Position numbers and translations under genes: made by a program. From Oxyruncus cristatus (lineage: Eukaryota; Chordata; Aves; Passeriformes; Cotingidae), in assembly GCA_013399855.1 (NCBI GenBank), contig VXAY01005627.1:710395-774394 (forward strand): a stretch of DNA of 64,000 bases, in the 5' to 3' direction. Under the pieces are notes generated by a model. The model was not told where the DNA came from. It was given only the letters and a program-made list of their open reading frames with translations, and ran no database searches. Shown piece by piece: positions 51,755-64,000 of this stretch. Position 1 is the first letter of the stretch, and each line of letters starts with the position of its first letter.

Positions 51755-51995
51755 CCTGGAGGGCAGTGATAGAAGGGTCTGTGTACTAATCCAGCCCGTG
51801 CTGACTAACAGCAGCACTGCAAAATCACTGCTGTATGAATATATTCTACTGGCAGCTGCATGCAAACGGCAGTCCTTGCAATTCTGATGACTTTTCATTT
51901 TTATGACACTGTGTTTTAGCTTCAGGTGCGAGTGTGAGACTCCCAGTTAAATGGCTGTTCTGATTATTTTAAGCAGTCACTAATCAAAATTCTGA
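51755..51995. promoter_or_regulatory. possible conserved noncoding element
   Basis: A complex, non-repetitive stretch with an E-box CAGCTG (51853-51858) next to a POU octamer-like ATGCAAAC (51860-51867), plus several TAATC/GATTA words toward the right end. The packed motifs without coding signal suggest an enhancer. This is inference and conservation could not be tested. Confidence 0.22.
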
Positions 51996-51999
51996 GCAG

Positions 52000-54690
52000 A
52001 GGGAGCCACGAGAGAAGGGGGAAAGGGATGAGGGTAAGAGATGTAAAGGAATGTGTGAGGGTTAGAAGGGAAGGGAGGAGGGCTTTGCATCTGATTTTCC
52101 TAAGCAGAGCAATTTCTTTAGTGAGTAAGGTGAGCCTGTCAGTACTCGGCCCCTGTCTGCTGCAAGTGCTTTAACTTCTCGGCAACCCAAATGATGACTA
52201 TAGGGATGGGGAAATGACTGGAAGGTTTCTAGCAGCAACAGCAGAAGCAACAGCAGAGAAATACATTGTGAAAAATCAGTTTTAATAAAGCCCCAGCACT
52301 GACCTTGGAAACATAAGTATTTATATTATTGACTTCTGTATGAGGTTATTTGTTAAAAAAAAGGGGAAAAAAGAAAGAAAGGAGTCTTTCTGTTCTTGTC
52401 TTGAGACCTGAGGAAAAAAATAACTAAAATTAGAGAAACTGGAGATATAAACGCAGTGAGTAGAATAAAGCAAAATACCTCTGGGGTGTTCATCTGCCAT
52501 AGTAGTCATTTCATATCTCATCTGTTATATGAATGTGATAGCTCCTTCCCTTTTTGATAGGATCATTATGTAGACTCCACAGATTCAATTCCATTTACAA
52601 GTCAATGGTGTGAGATTTTATGACAATTCTTTTTACTGGGTTGATTCTGGATGATCTTATCTACACCCCCCCTGGCCCTCTCCCCCCCTCCAAAAAAAAA
52701 AAAAAATGAAGAAAGGAAAAGCAGACAGTGTCATTTTGATGCTTACACCTGACAGTTCTGGATGCACCAGACATTACTGTGACAGATCTAATACTGCTGG
52801 CCTATCATGAATGTGCCCAGATGTTCTTAAGCCCCAGCATCAATGCTGCCAACATTTAAAGAGGCCTTTGATGAAAGGAGATCCATTGCTGTTGTGGCTG
52901 CCTGGAGGAGCCAGTTGCTCTGGGGAGAAAGAGTGGTTGGTTTCAGCTGAATCTGTAAGCCATACAATCTCACAGATGATTTACTTGTGATCACGCTCAG
53001 GGTGCCTCATTTCCTAGCCCTTTCCTCAGCTCTCCACAAGGATAACTCCATCCTGGAGCTCTGTAGAGCTCATGGAAGGGTGGTGAACATGCCTCCAAGC
53101 TCCACAGGGGAAGAAGTGCTCTCCTCTGAGTTTCTACTGTGCCTACAGCAGCTGGTTTTGGTCCCAATGTAGGCTAGCAAACAGGTGCCTGAAAAACCTA
53201 TGTTATGGAAGGCATGTGTACAAGTCCATGGTGTCCATCTGCACACATTCTGCTGGAAGGGTTTCAATTCTGCCTTTTCCTGACTGCAAACTCAAGTTTC
53301 ATAAAGGTGTGGTTTATATACTTTTGGAATTAAAATGAAACCTTAAAATGCTTTTTCCTATATAAGTGAACGAGCTGGTGAAGGATTGGACAGTGAACAT
53401 TGACAATATAGACACATTCACACAGTGAAATACCCTTTGCTTAGGATGCCATTTCCCCATGTTTATTGTCAAGCTCCTTTCTGTCACAGGGAGGATTCAC
53501 TGGAGTAATCCCCCTTTAATGCCAAGAGTAGCACTGGAAGACAAATACCAATGTCTCAAACACAGGAGGAGCTGAGAAAGAAAATATTTTCTTTTGTGAG
53601 GCAATGTCAAGTCAGAAAATAACCCAAAAACTCTCTTGATGTCCTTTCTAGAGGCTTTACCTTTACTCTGCAGAATATAAAGAAGGAAAGGGACAAAGTA
53701 CTAGTAAGACCCTAAGAGCTTTCCACAAGTGAATTTTTGTTAGGGCATGTCTTTATACTATGATAAATAGCTTCTGTGGAAATATTTTACTGTTTCAGTG
53801 CATGTTCTGAGCATGTCTAATATATGTGTCTCCATTCAGAGCCCCCTGGAAAAAGAAGCTGTTTCTTCTCCCCCTCCCTCAGCCACCTCTCATATAAGCA
53901 AAGGTCTGTCCACCAGCTAGGGAGCTGGAGCACATGCTCACGGACTCACACTCTGCCACTGGGCTGACTCCAGCTCATATCCCCTCCTGCAGAGGAGGCC
54001 TGAATGGGAAGGGCATATTCATCACCAAAAGAGGGGGAAAAGGGCACTGAATAAACAAAGCAGGGGGAAAAAAACGTCAGTGATTCTCTAACTCTTGGTT
54101 AAAGGATTTGGCAGAATGAAAGGAGACCTGGGGACTAGTCCCCATGATAATTAATCCTTACAGAGTAACCGGATAAACCATTTCCTACTGGTTCCTGGCT
54201 CAGCGTGTCAGCTTATGACAAGCCCCTCTCAGGCAGCAGACTTTTCTGATTTTGAAGGGGAGCCTAGATGCATAATTTAGGGTTTTCATTCTGCCTTGCT
54301 CAGAAGGTGCATAAAGGTTGAGCCTCCACAATGCTCATCATTAGTCACTGGTGATTTAACCTGGGGCACCTACACCTCAGTCACAAAAATTTATGAGGAT
54401 GCTAAAATTAGGAGACTCGAGTAACACCCCACAGATTTTTGATGCATTTGGAGAAGGGCTGAGACCCTTTACAATGTTTCCCCCAAACTACACTTCTTGA
54501 CGCAGATCCTGTAGGACCCATTACATGCCAAAACACCTCATGCCCTCATGAGATACAATAACATAAAAGTGAATCTAGCAGCTGCTATTGATTAAGCCAA
54601 GTCATTACTTCCATGTGCATTCCCATGTGGATTTATCAGACATTTATGCCACATATAATGTTGGTCCTCCTGGGTTCGTGACTGCTCAGG
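52000..54690. other. unique noncoding DNA with short simple repeats
   Basis: No supported gene. An imperfect CAG/CAA stretch (52232-52257) explains a poly-Leu minus-strand frame. A C-run followed by an A-run lies at about 52669-52706. Confidence 0.5.
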
Positions 54691-54694
54691 ACAC

Positions 54695-54895
54695 ACATTT
54701 TACTTGAGCTCCTCAGCCCCAAATCTCAGCGGACCTCCAGTCAGGCAGAATTCATACACACAGCCGCCCTTCAAGCTACAGGCAAAGGGGAGGATGACAG
54801 TGTCACGATCAGCTCTCTCCTCCTCTGACAGATTTCTGGACTATTTGAACGAGCTTTCTCTTCCGTGGCAAAAATCAGAAAGGATGAACTAGCCA
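54695..54895. other. unclassified segment with retained CpGs and a short open frame
   Basis: The plus-strand frame ending at 54892 (62 codons, starting from a non-ATG TTG) encodes a polar Ser/Pro/Gln-containing peptide and holds several CpG dinucleotides, unlike the neighbouring sequence. No domain, splice site or start codon supports it as a gene. It could be a decayed element, a regulatory sequence or chance. Confidence 0.15.
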
Positions 54896-54899
54896 GTCA

Positions 54900-57800
54900 T
54901 TTTCAATGCTCTTTGGTGAAACAAAGTTGCTTCATAAATCTAAGTATGATAGATGAATTATTTATTATTCGGAAGCCCTTTCCCCCTCCAAATTAAAGTA
55001 CATCAGAAAACTAGAAATTGCTTGAGAAAGAAAGGGACTGCAAGAAACCCACCAGGCCACAGATACCTTTGGGGGCATATGTAAAGCAAATCTTACTGTG
55101 CTGCTTCTACATAAGAGGTAAATACTTTGATTTGCTATTTGATTAGTCACAGGCATGGCCCTGGAAGGCTTTGCCTATTGCTATAGCTTGCTGATAGGCT
55201 GTTTCCATAGGGGTAGGGAAAGCGTTGGTAGCTAGTGACTGATAAAACACAGCACCCATATCCTGCATTCCTCTCAAGTCTCACTTTTCTGGTCATAACA
55301 AATGCACTGAATTCAGTGCAATTAGGCCAAAGGATGTGTTTCTATCTTTCATTTTAACATAGATTATATGCTATAACATGACATTTTAAGTCATCAGCAC
55401 TTTAGCTTAAATAATTATGTTTTACAGTGAGAGGGTTTTGTTTTACCTCAGTCAATTAATAACAAGCCACACTCAAATTTAATAAGTGTAATGAGAAATG
55501 CTTGTTTGATTTTTTTGAAGTCACGTGCCAGGGTAAAAGATGGAGCAGGCTATTCTTTTTGACTGGTGCACGAGGTCAGTGGCAAGCCAGTATTGCTCAA
55601 GGGTGGTGTCTGTCAGCTTAGTTTCTAGACTGTGCCCTAAATGTTTGAAAATGTTAGAGAAATCCAAAAGCTACAGGAGAATATATTCTTAGCCAATGTG
55701 TTTATCGTTGATAGGGACAAAAGGATGCTTGGAATCTTTTTGTGTGTGTGTGTATATATATTCTTTTTTTCTGATGTAATCTGTTTTTCATTACATATCT
55801 GTATCATATTTGATCCTCTCTTGCACTTAACATCCTTGGGTGCAACCCAGATATCTGCACTGTCCCAGCTTCAGACCAACAAAAGAAAAGACTCCACACT
55901 GTAGATATACACACCTTCATTGTCTCTGAGGTTGTGGGTCCTCTTTCTCGTAGTAGACCTTGGACCAAACAACCTAAAGAAGGTTCCTCTGTGTCTCCAA
56001 CTTGCCAGCTCATGGGAAAATAAATGAGGCTGCCATTACAGCTCTAGAGGGGATATTACGTATTTTTTCAAAAGTCTCCCCTAGTTCAGTCCCCTGCAGT
56101 TTGCAGGGTAGGTTATGGCTTACTGATTTGCTGGCCCTGCCAGTGCATTTATGGTGTGCAGCAGCTGCAGCCAAGGAATCAGCCCCTGCGGTGGCCACTC
56201 CCAGCCTGGTCCTTCAGGGGGTCGAATGGCCACTGGATGCTTGGCTAATGGCAAATGCCCACGTGTGGCTGAGAGGAGTGCACATCCACAGGAGGAGTGG
56301 GCACAGTCCTATTTTCCTAAATTAGATTCAAAATTAATATTTAAAATTGTTGGAGATGTAATCCCTTGATGTGGGAAACCACTTAAGTGTGTGCTCCAAT
56401 CTGTAGGTAAGCAGTTTAAATACTCCTAGTTAGGCAAGTGCTTACGTTCCTTTTTCCTCAATAGGTCAACTTTCCTGAATTACAGCTTTTAAGCTCGAGT
56501 GGTATGCTCACAGCATGTGCCATTCTGCCTGCTTTTGTGAATGTTAGCTCTGTGCTGCAAATGTGATAATCTTTGTACAAAATAAGAATGCTACTTTTCA
56601 GTATGATTTTCAGTTTTTCACTCATATAAACCATAGAAAATCTTATAGCATACTCTGTGCAGATTTAACGTTGAAAAGCTATTTTCAAACTGCACATAGG
56701 AAGACACTTAGGTGAATAATTTGAAAGAAACTATCTTTTTAATGTATTTTGCTCCCTTTTTTTTTCTTAAAATCCCAAAGAGCAGTTCACAATTTCCTGA
56801 AAATGGACTCACTGTTCAAAACTACTGGCTAGATAATTTCTACAAGGAACAATTGTTCTGTAACTCATGCATGAGTGATTGGCACTAAAAATCTGAGCTA
56901 TTTTGATTGGCCACTTCTCCCATAGGGTGTTTCTTCCCTCTTACTAAAAGAACATAGCTCTCAGATTTGGGTTCCCACTGCAGTGCTCTGTGTTTAAATA
57001 CTGCACTCTAGGCTTTTCTCAAATATTTTAGTGTTGTTGGGTTAAAATCCACTTGTTGGGAAGAAGAAAAAAAAGTCTCATTTTCTTGAATGTAAAGTGA
57101 GTGTATTTGGGCTATACAGCACTCCAGTTTTAGCCATTAAGCACTGGGTAATCTATGCCTCTGCACCATGTGCCAATCTGCCCAGACTTCTGCAACAAGC
57201 AGAGTTTTTGAATGCACTGAAGAGTTATTAGTGTGCTTTTTTTTCCACAATTACAGTGCAGCTGTATACGTCTGTTCCTCTGAGCCAAGCATTTTATGTG
57301 CTAGAGGTTGGCATGTGCTGGAATGATGCAAATAAAAAAATAAATACAGGAGAGAAATGTAGTTGAAAGCTGCGAATCTTGGTGTTAAGGTGAGCTCAAC
57401 AATGAAGCTCAGGTCTCTGATGATAGATGGAACTGCGGCTGCTACGCTGCTGGTTTAGAGTTGAAAGATAGTATTAAGAGAGAAAGGAGGAGAGGTTGGA
57501 AACATAATTTAGAAAGATAATTAATGCCTTGCTTAAAGTGCAAAATAAGAACTTCATGATGAAGCATCAGCTTAGGACAGCTGCCATGCAGCCAAAGCAG
57601 AACTTGAATCCTTTTACAAACTCAGCTTTATGTCCAATCTATCTCTTGAAATGTACAGAAGAGAGAAGGGAAATTGTAGTAGTTAAATAAAGTAAGGAAA
57701 AAAATGGTGTAAAATCACAATGTAGCCCCCACAAAAATTATGTCTATTTGTATCTCTAGGATTTTTTTTTTTTCCTAGTGTCTCTGTAATATTTATATGG

Positions 57801-58680
57801 GGTTTGGAGAGAAAGTTTAAGACTTTAATGTTGTCATCACCTACCTATGAGTCCAGGTAGCTGCCTCCTGTACGATACTTTGACAATTGATTTATGTCAC
57901 TGACTTTGCTATGCCATTTTTATGCATTAGAAGGGTTTGGTTTTGGGGTGGCACTGCCTGATATGGCTGGTTAGAAAGAAGATTGCAGAACCCTTCCTTC
58001 AACAGCATCTCTCTGGCACATGCTTTTTACTCCAGGGCTCTTTGCCAGCTTCTATTGTTGCAAACCATAGATGAACACGTCTCTCTGTTCTTTTGCAGAC
58101 TTCAAATGGACAAACAGGTATTTTTAAATGTTTTTCACCTGAAAAAGAACTTAACTCTTTTTTCAACCTGAGCTGAAGAGGAAAAACAAATCTGCTGCGG
58201 CCCATATATATGGTATTTAGTATATAGTATGCATGTCTGCATGTGTACCTATATGGTGGGGAAAAAGCGCTAATCATTTTTCACCATTTCTAAAACTTTG
58301 TTTCTACATACACATTTAAAAATGCTTAAAACCATTATATAAACAGAAAAGCAGTGATTCTGAACGCTGTGGCTGTAATGTCTAAACTGTCCTGATAGGT
58401 TCAGTGTAAGAATCTAGGCAGGAAGGTATAGGATGACAGCAGAAATGTTGGTTGCTCTTGGAATAGAGCTCTCCTTGCACAACAAAAACAGTGAGTGAAT
58501 TATTCTCTTCCTTTCTTTAAAACATTTTTGGTAGCAAGATGGATTTAGACACAAAAATCCTAAAAAAATATATAAAGCTCATGATGTGGGGAAGAGATTT
58601 TTTTTTAAATTTCATTTGGGAATAGCCAAACTCGGAGGCAGTCTATTTGCCTTCCTGTCTGATGGCCCGTATTCTTCACA
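54900..58680. other. unique AT-rich noncoding DNA
   Basis: No supported gene. Microsatellite at 55741-55760 and a poly-T run near 57762-57773. Confidence 0.5.
55741..55760 (+). repeat. compound (TG)6(TA)4 microsatellite
   Basis: TG alternation at 55741-55752 passes directly into TA alternation at 55753-55760. Confidence 0.95.
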
Positions 58681-58689
58681 GCACTCCTG

Positions 58690-59120
58690 AGGCTGCACTC
58701 TCACTGCATATAATTCCTTCCCAGTCCAGTCCTGTGTGCAGCATGTGGACTGCTCTCTGAGGGGAGGGGGATCTGACTTGGCTGGCAGTCAGAGCAGCAG
58801 GAGCAATTGCAGATGCTGCTATTTACACTATTTTCACATTCTGAAGAACAAAGAGCAGGAGGCTGCCAACAAATCTTAGAGGCTAAGCCTTTGCCCTACA
58901 CGCGAGGCGCAGCCAATGAGTGCCGGCAGAAACATGCAGTGCACCACTTTGTGAGATATTGCATCTCTGTTTTGGTGGAAATGCAATCGAGATCACTCAC
59001 CAAGAAAGCAAGGAAAGGAAAAAGGAGCTTCATTGTGCAGGAGTGTCAGCCTTCTCGGAGTGCAAAGCTGAATGAAATATTTCTGTCTCAGGTGAATGAG
59101 CCATTCCAGGTCTCGGGGAT
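58690..59120. promoter_or_regulatory. CpG-retaining segment with CCAAT box, possible promoter or conserved element
   Basis: This is the most CpG-retaining stretch of the right half: ACACGCGAGGCGCAGCCAAT and then GCCGGCAG, with a CCAAT box at 58913-58917 beside the CGCG at 58901-58904. Further CpGs follow in AATCGAGATC and TCTCGG. An overlapping 115-codon plus-strand frame (58807-59154) has no recognisable domain. No TATA box or convincing first exon is visible. Confidence 0.22.
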
Positions 59121-59159
59121 GACTAACCTTAAAAATTCATGGTTGTGGTGGTAACAAGG

Positions 59160-60835
59160 ATAGATGTTTATCCACCGCACTTTAATCTTAGCTAGGTATG
59201 AGCCCAAAATACAGTTCTTTGTATGAAGAAACACTGTTTCTGTACAATAACATTCAAGAGATTTGTGTTTTGTTGCTGTCCCTGGACAGGTTTTGCCCCT
59301 GTCCATGGGCTTCCCGTATGACCTCAGAGAAGTCTGTCAGGCTGAAGTTTTCAGTAAGATAAAAGAGTTAGGCTCTCAATCTTCCTTAGAAATTCATGGA
59401 TACTTCAGATTTCTCTGAAAAAGGTCCTCTGAAAAGCTCAAGATTGATCCTGTTGTGTGCCTTTTTTTTTTCTCCCAGTCCTGTCTATTTGCCTTTCTTC
59501 TCCACTTATGAGGCAAACTGAGGATGTGTCTGACTGTGCACAGAGTGAGACGGTTATCTCAGTTGGAGCCTCTAGGTGTAAGACACATTAATAATAATAG
59601 TAATAATTGCTATTACTTATGACAGACATCTGTGTATCTGTAATGCCCACTCTTTGCAACTTTTATCATTAGAGTGTCAGAAAAAACAGATGATAACTTA
59701 AGTTTGAGTTTATTAATGAGACTTTATTCAAGTGCTTTTTAATTACTTTTAGCCATCCAAGTATATTTTTATACACGGACAGACCACCATTATCTTGAAT
59801 TCAAAATCAGGTGTAAACATTGAAATTCAAGTGAGTTCTGGTGATGGGCTTTTGATTGGCTTCAATTTACCCTTAGAGGACCTTTGCAAAGAAGCAAGCT
59901 GTAGAAGCTGTCCGGGATTCAGCATTGTTTCCCTGCAAAGGAGGGGATTCACAGACTTAGGATAATTTCAGACCTAGTATTAATAATTATTCATCCAGTC
60001 TTCTCCTCTGCTTCCCCTAGTGAAACTGAAACAGTGGCATTTAAAAAAGAGGAAATGTTACAGTTTTAAGGAACTGGCAATTTGGAGGATCTCCCATCTT
60101 CAGTGTTTCTGTATGCCAGCTGAGAGAAATCAGCAGAGAATAGTATCAGTGTCAGATCCTCGTGAATTGTGGGAAGAGTCATAGAAATGTGAAAGAAAAA
60201 CCAGTTTCAGATGAACGGTGTATCTCAGGGCATAAGCATGATGGAGTTTTAAACTCTGGGGGTACACAAATATTCATTCCAGAGGCATCTAATTCAGATG
60301 AATAAACAGAGCAGGTCTTCTCCATTACAGTACCTGACTAACACTAGCTCAGACTTCACTAGCAAATGCTTTCCCTGGGAACAGCCACAGGCTAATCCTG
60401 GATTTGTGTGCCCACAAGGAGTGAATATTGGCTATGCCTCTAGGGGACCCCTTTAGGTTTACTTTAATAAAAGGAAGAAATCTCAAGATTTGATGCAAAG
60501 AGCATATCCCAAATGGGCAGAAACACAAGCCTTTGGGCCTTGCACCTTGTGTAGTCTGTTCACTCTGTGCAAAAGGAGTGTAAAGTACTAGCAGAGCTGC
60601 ATGCTGCTATTCTACACTAGCTTTTTACAGGTATTGTTGACAAGATGCAAGGTATGAGATGACAGAGAATAGAGACCCTTTTGCTGTTGCTCAGACTCTA
60701 CTGCTATTTAGCTAGTTTTGGGACAATTATTTTTCAAGGGGGGGGAAAGAAAGGAGAAAGTGAGGTACCCAAACACTTCAAAAAATAACAAATTCTTACA
60801 AGAATAGTTTATATTCAAGTAGCACATGCATCTGT
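59160..60835. other. unique noncoding DNA
   Basis: No supported gene. A short AT-trinucleotide simple stretch lies at 59588-59610. Confidence 0.5.
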
Positions 60836-60839
60836 GAAC

Positions 60840-60955
60840 CTCCAAGTACTTTTAAAATGTGAATTAATTAAAGGCAGTGCAATATTTGAGAAGCAGGTAT
60901 TATCACAGACAATAAAAAAGAGAGAAAACACCTTGCAAAGAAGCTAAGTGGTTCA
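60840..60955 (-). mobile_element. MIR-like SINE, minus strand
   Basis: CCAAGTACTTTTAAAATGTG, GAATTAATTAAAGGCAGTGC, AAGCAGGTATTATCACAGAC and later GCAAAGAAGCTAAGTGG follow the reversed MIR layout (AAGCACTTTACA, TTAAT, GGTAGGTATTATTATC, TGCC...GGTTAAGTG). Diverged but collinear over about 115 bases. Confidence 0.42.
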
Positions 60956-60959
60956 GTTC

Positions 60960-62316
60960 TGATGTCCTGCCGCATAGTGCAGATGATAAACAAGGCTTTT
61001 TGATCACTGACATCTATCAAAAATCTAGGGTGAACTTCACTTAGGTTCTTATTGCCTACACTCTAGGCAAACTAGAGAGTTATTGTAGACTTATATAAAC
61101 ACATGCATACACATGCACTCATTCCCCTGGGGATGGTCTCAGGTGGGGGGGCAGGCACTACCTGTCTTTATTTCCAGATGGCCACAAACAGTTTTATAAG
61201 CAAATGGGCAGATATTCTGGTTGTTCTTGGCTATAAAGTCCTTTAGAAGAGGAAGAAAAAATAAATCAAGTAAGATGGCGAAAAGGGAAAAATTGGAAGA
61301 ACTTTATTTCCAGAGCCATTCCCACCTGAAGGAAGGAATCCCTCTTCCAAAGCTCCTTGGTCTGCCAGGAAGTAAAATGTCTGTAGATCGCATCTCCACT
61401 TGCACAATGTTAATAACACATACTTTCCCCCCAAACCTGAAAATAGTCCTGGTAGGGCTATATCTGTGCATCCACCCAAGTGACAAGGTGGAAAGATGGT
61501 GCTGTGAGAATTAAAGGGCAGCCAGTGAGCAAGGGAGAGGAGGGGGTGAGTGTTTGTATAAATAAAGCTAGAGCAAACATCTCCTATTTGACAGTGCTGT
61601 GACAGTACATACACTCTCATCTATACACAGGTACCTGTCGGAGCAGCTACTGTAACCATGTTGTAAAATATTCAATGACTCACTGTGAATAACTGTCTCA
61701 TTTAGAAGAATAATCTGGTGACAAGACCAACATTGTTAAGTTGTGTCAACTTGTTAGGAAAGACATAAAACAAAAATACCACTAACATCCAAGGGCTGGA
61801 GGCAATGTCAGTAATTTTTTGGAAGTGAGCAGCTGGAGGAGATTGAGGCTGGGCTCCAACAGCTTAGCACAAACTCAGTTTGCAGAGAGGAATGAGACTA
61901 ACCATTTGGAAATCAGCACCATTCTGATTTACTGGGGTGAACCTACCATGACAGAGATCCCCCTGCCTCAGATATGAGCAGGTATCTGTCTTTAAGTAAG
62001 AGTTGCTAAAGTCCCAGCTCTGCCATTCCGCACTGCTCGCCTCCAACATTAGGGCATCTGCTAGAGCAAAGAGCAGGTTGTCAACAGATAGCTTCTTGTC
62101 TGACCTCATTCCCTGCATTCCTGAAGCTAGGACACTCATTTGCAATTTCACGTCCTTATTGAAATCTATTGTACTGCATGAGAGGAAAGAAAGGGTGGAG
62201 TGTGAGCCTCTTTCAGTTCTTCAGCCGTGTTACAGGATGGATGGACACCTGAAAAGAGCAAAACATGGTGGCAGCATGGAGACTTCCAGGCTGGGAAAGT
62301 GACTCAAGAGTAACAC
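60960..62316. other. unique noncoding DNA
   Basis: No supported gene. The 125-codon minus-strand frame at 61243-61620 and the 99-codon plus-strand frame at 62003-62302 show no domain. Confidence 0.5.
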
Positions 62317-62440
62317 AGAACATGATGTAATGTGATCTAATGTAACTAATATAATACAATACAGTATATATAATATATACAATAAATACAATTATTATAA
62401 TATAACAGAACATAATTTGATATAATATAACGTGATTCTC
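62317..62440. repeat. degenerate AT-rich tandem sequence
   Basis: Irregular repetition of TAATG, ATAAT, ATATAATA and CAATA words over about 120 bases, consistent with a decayed 5-6 bp AT-rich microsatellite. Confidence 0.75.
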
Positions 62441-62444
62441 ACTA

Positions 62445-62982
62445 CCCTCCCAATAAAAAATGAGGGTGCCTGCATGACAGGGTGTGTGGAGATTGACCAG
62501 GCCAGTAGGAAGGTGAGAAAACAAGCTCTGGTCTAACTGGTTGCTTCTGCATCTAATTTGACTTCACTAGTTGCCGTGGGTGGTTCAGGCCTTGCCCCTC
62601 CCAGCACTGGGACACATCTCTCCAGTTTGCTGCTGCCTGCTGCTAGCTCATTTCTCTTTGTGTGGCTGGTGCACAGGCTCTTGGCACACTGGCCAGCTCA
62701 CACATCTCAGTAGCACCTTATGATTAACAGGCAGAAGCACAGAGGCTCCTGGCATGCTGGCCACCTTATACAGCCCACTAGCCTTTGCTCTCCTGTGGCA
62801 TCATGCAAAAACTGCTGAGAGGGCAAAGCTGTTTGCCAGAGAGACAAGAAGCAGAGACAAAATGCCATACACCATAGAGGAAATAGGAAAAAAAAAAAAA
62901 GGAGACAGGTCAGGAGTCAAGGAATTTATTCTCCAGGATAGCTTTTAAATAATGGTGCCTGAAGTAACCATATTAAGCAATT
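62445..62982. other. unique noncoding DNA
   Basis: No supported gene. A run of A lies near 62889-62900. Confidence 0.5.
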
Positions 62983-64000
62983 GGAATCACAGTACAATTA
63001 AGAATCTAAGGAGGTCATCTAGTCTACGTTCTTGCTCAAAGCAAGACCAACTTAAATGCTAGGTCAAGGTTGCCCAGGGCATTGTCCAGTCAAGTTCTGA
63101 ATGTCTCCAAGGATGGAGATTTTACAGCTCTTGGACAAATTGGGACAGTGCTTGATCACTCTCACCATGAAGAATTTTTACTGTGTGTTTCATTGGAATT
63201 TTCACTGCTGCTGCTTGATTCCATTGCCTTCTGTCCTTGCACTGGGAACAGTGTAACTCCATCTCCTCTATAACTTTCGACAGGTAGTTGGTAGAGTTAT
63301 CAAACAGATTCATCCCCCAATCCAGTGCCATTCTCTCAGCCTCTCCTTATGTGACCTGACAAGCCTAGTTGTTCTCTGGCAGACTTGCACCACATTGTCT
63401 ATGTCTTTTTTTTTTTTGTGCAACTGAGCCACAAATTTGGGCACTACTCAGTCTCTTACAAGGGTTGAACAGCAGGGAAAAATAACTTCCCTTGAATTGC
63501 TGGCTACACTTATCCTCTTGCTGCTTGCCTCCACTGCTCTGATTCACATTGAATTTATCCACTAGGATTCACAGATGCCTTTTTGGAACTACCCTGGCCA
63601 GTTACTTCTCTTCTGTAGCATTGTAGGTTTTACACCCATGATGCAAGACTTTGCATTTGCCTTTTTTGAACTTTTTGAGGTTTCTGTAAGTCCCTTTCTG
63701 CAGTCTGTTGATTGTCCCTCTGACTGAAAGCCCTGCTCCCATTCTCCATTAGAAGCCTCCACCACCACAATCCCCTGCCCTGTCCCCAGTTTGGAATCAT
63801 CCAGAATCTTAACAAAGGTTCTTCCCATCCCATTCCATCACTCATGTTGTTAATGATGACAGTAAAGAACACGGGGCTCAGAATCAGTCACTGAAGCAAC
63901 CATCTACCACCTCGTCTTCAAAACACTGATCTTTTTTTTTTAAGCCTGGACAGTCTGGACAGTTTTTTACCCACTGTGCAATCTTCTTTCCAGTCTGTAT
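62983..64000 (-). mobile_element. CR1 LINE, 3' third, minus strand, truncated by the window edge
   Basis: The left end is the reversed CR1 terminus. Collinear CR1 blocks then follow for 1 kb: GGTCATCTAGTCTACGTTCT, CCAAGGATGGAGATTTTACA, CTCAGCCTCTCCTTATG, AACTTCCCTTGAATTGCTGG, GCAAGACTTTGCATTTGCC and GAACACGGGGCTCAG. On the minus strand the right-hand part translates to degenerate reverse-transcriptase remains: a block resembling PVLFNIFINDLDEG, then a catalytic FADD-type box changed to ILDD (Asp codons at 63796-63801), then a block resembling RNLMKFNKGKCRVLHLG near 63640-63690. The pieces lie in different frames, so indels have broken the ORF. CR1 ORF2 supplies endonuclease and reverse transcriptase for target-primed insertion, and this copy is inactive. 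A T12 run (63406-63417) interrupts it. The 5' part lies beyond the window. Confidence 0.95.
63406..63417 (+). repeat. poly-T run inside CR1
   Basis: Twelve consecutive T residues replacing the expected CR1 sequence, probably expanded by slippage after insertion. Confidence 0.9.

Noticed and set aside
1..64000. CRISPR array, phage, operon or tRNA/rRNA genes
   Set aside because: No direct-repeat/spacer array, clustered same-strand genes, ribosomal or tRNA sequence was found. The repeats point to a vertebrate nuclear genome.

Overview
The window looks like noncoding DNA from a bird nuclear genome: intergenic or deep-intronic draft sequence. The clearest clue is a set of CR1 LINE fragments, nearly all on the minus strand, with the usual avian CR1 3' end (repeats of AGAATCAC beside GGTTGGAA-GGGACC or GGTTGGAAAAGACC). 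There are also scattered, badly decayed ancient amniote repeats: MIR/L3-like SINE tails and palindromic MITE-like pieces with motifs such as GATCCTGC or TCAATGGGA. Overall repeat density is low and base composition is AT-rich. No bacterial, phage, CRISPR, rRNA or tRNA feature was seen. Two runs of N (527-569 and 46453-46500) mark assembly gaps.

Layout. 1-2,700 holds a long poly-A tract broken by a gap, a CR1 copy folded back on itself at about 938-1452, and one weak exon-like open frame at 2,124-2,347. 2,700-19,000 is mostly unique AT-rich DNA with a GC-richer patch at 4,600-5,410, short tandem repeats and a purine-rich strand at 14,285-14,545. 19,000-19,550 is a cluster of ancient palindromic repeat fragments. 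20,500-34,800 is again mostly unique, with SINE-like scraps and a perfect 16-bp hairpin at 24,986-25,027. 34,815-40,280 has two CR1 3' ends, the best coding candidate in the window (35,850-36,338, minus strand, an unidentified lysine-rich and membrane-spanning peptide) and a SINE tail. 42,023-42,079 is a perfect hexanucleotide repeat. 47-52 kb and 58.7-59.1 kb contain stretches that read like conserved noncoding or regulatory DNA; this is an inference from composition and motifs only. The right edge (62,983-64,000) is a CR1 LINE about 1 kb long that runs off the window and still shows degenerate remains of the reverse transcriptase.

No known protein-coding gene could be named, so there is no operon or pathway to describe. 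The longer open frames are about as numerous as chance predicts for 64 kb read in six frames. I saw no convincing new biological system. The items most worth checking are the candidate exon near 36 kb, the folded-back CR1 near 1.3 kb, and the possible conserved elements near 47.6, 51.8 and 58.9 kb.
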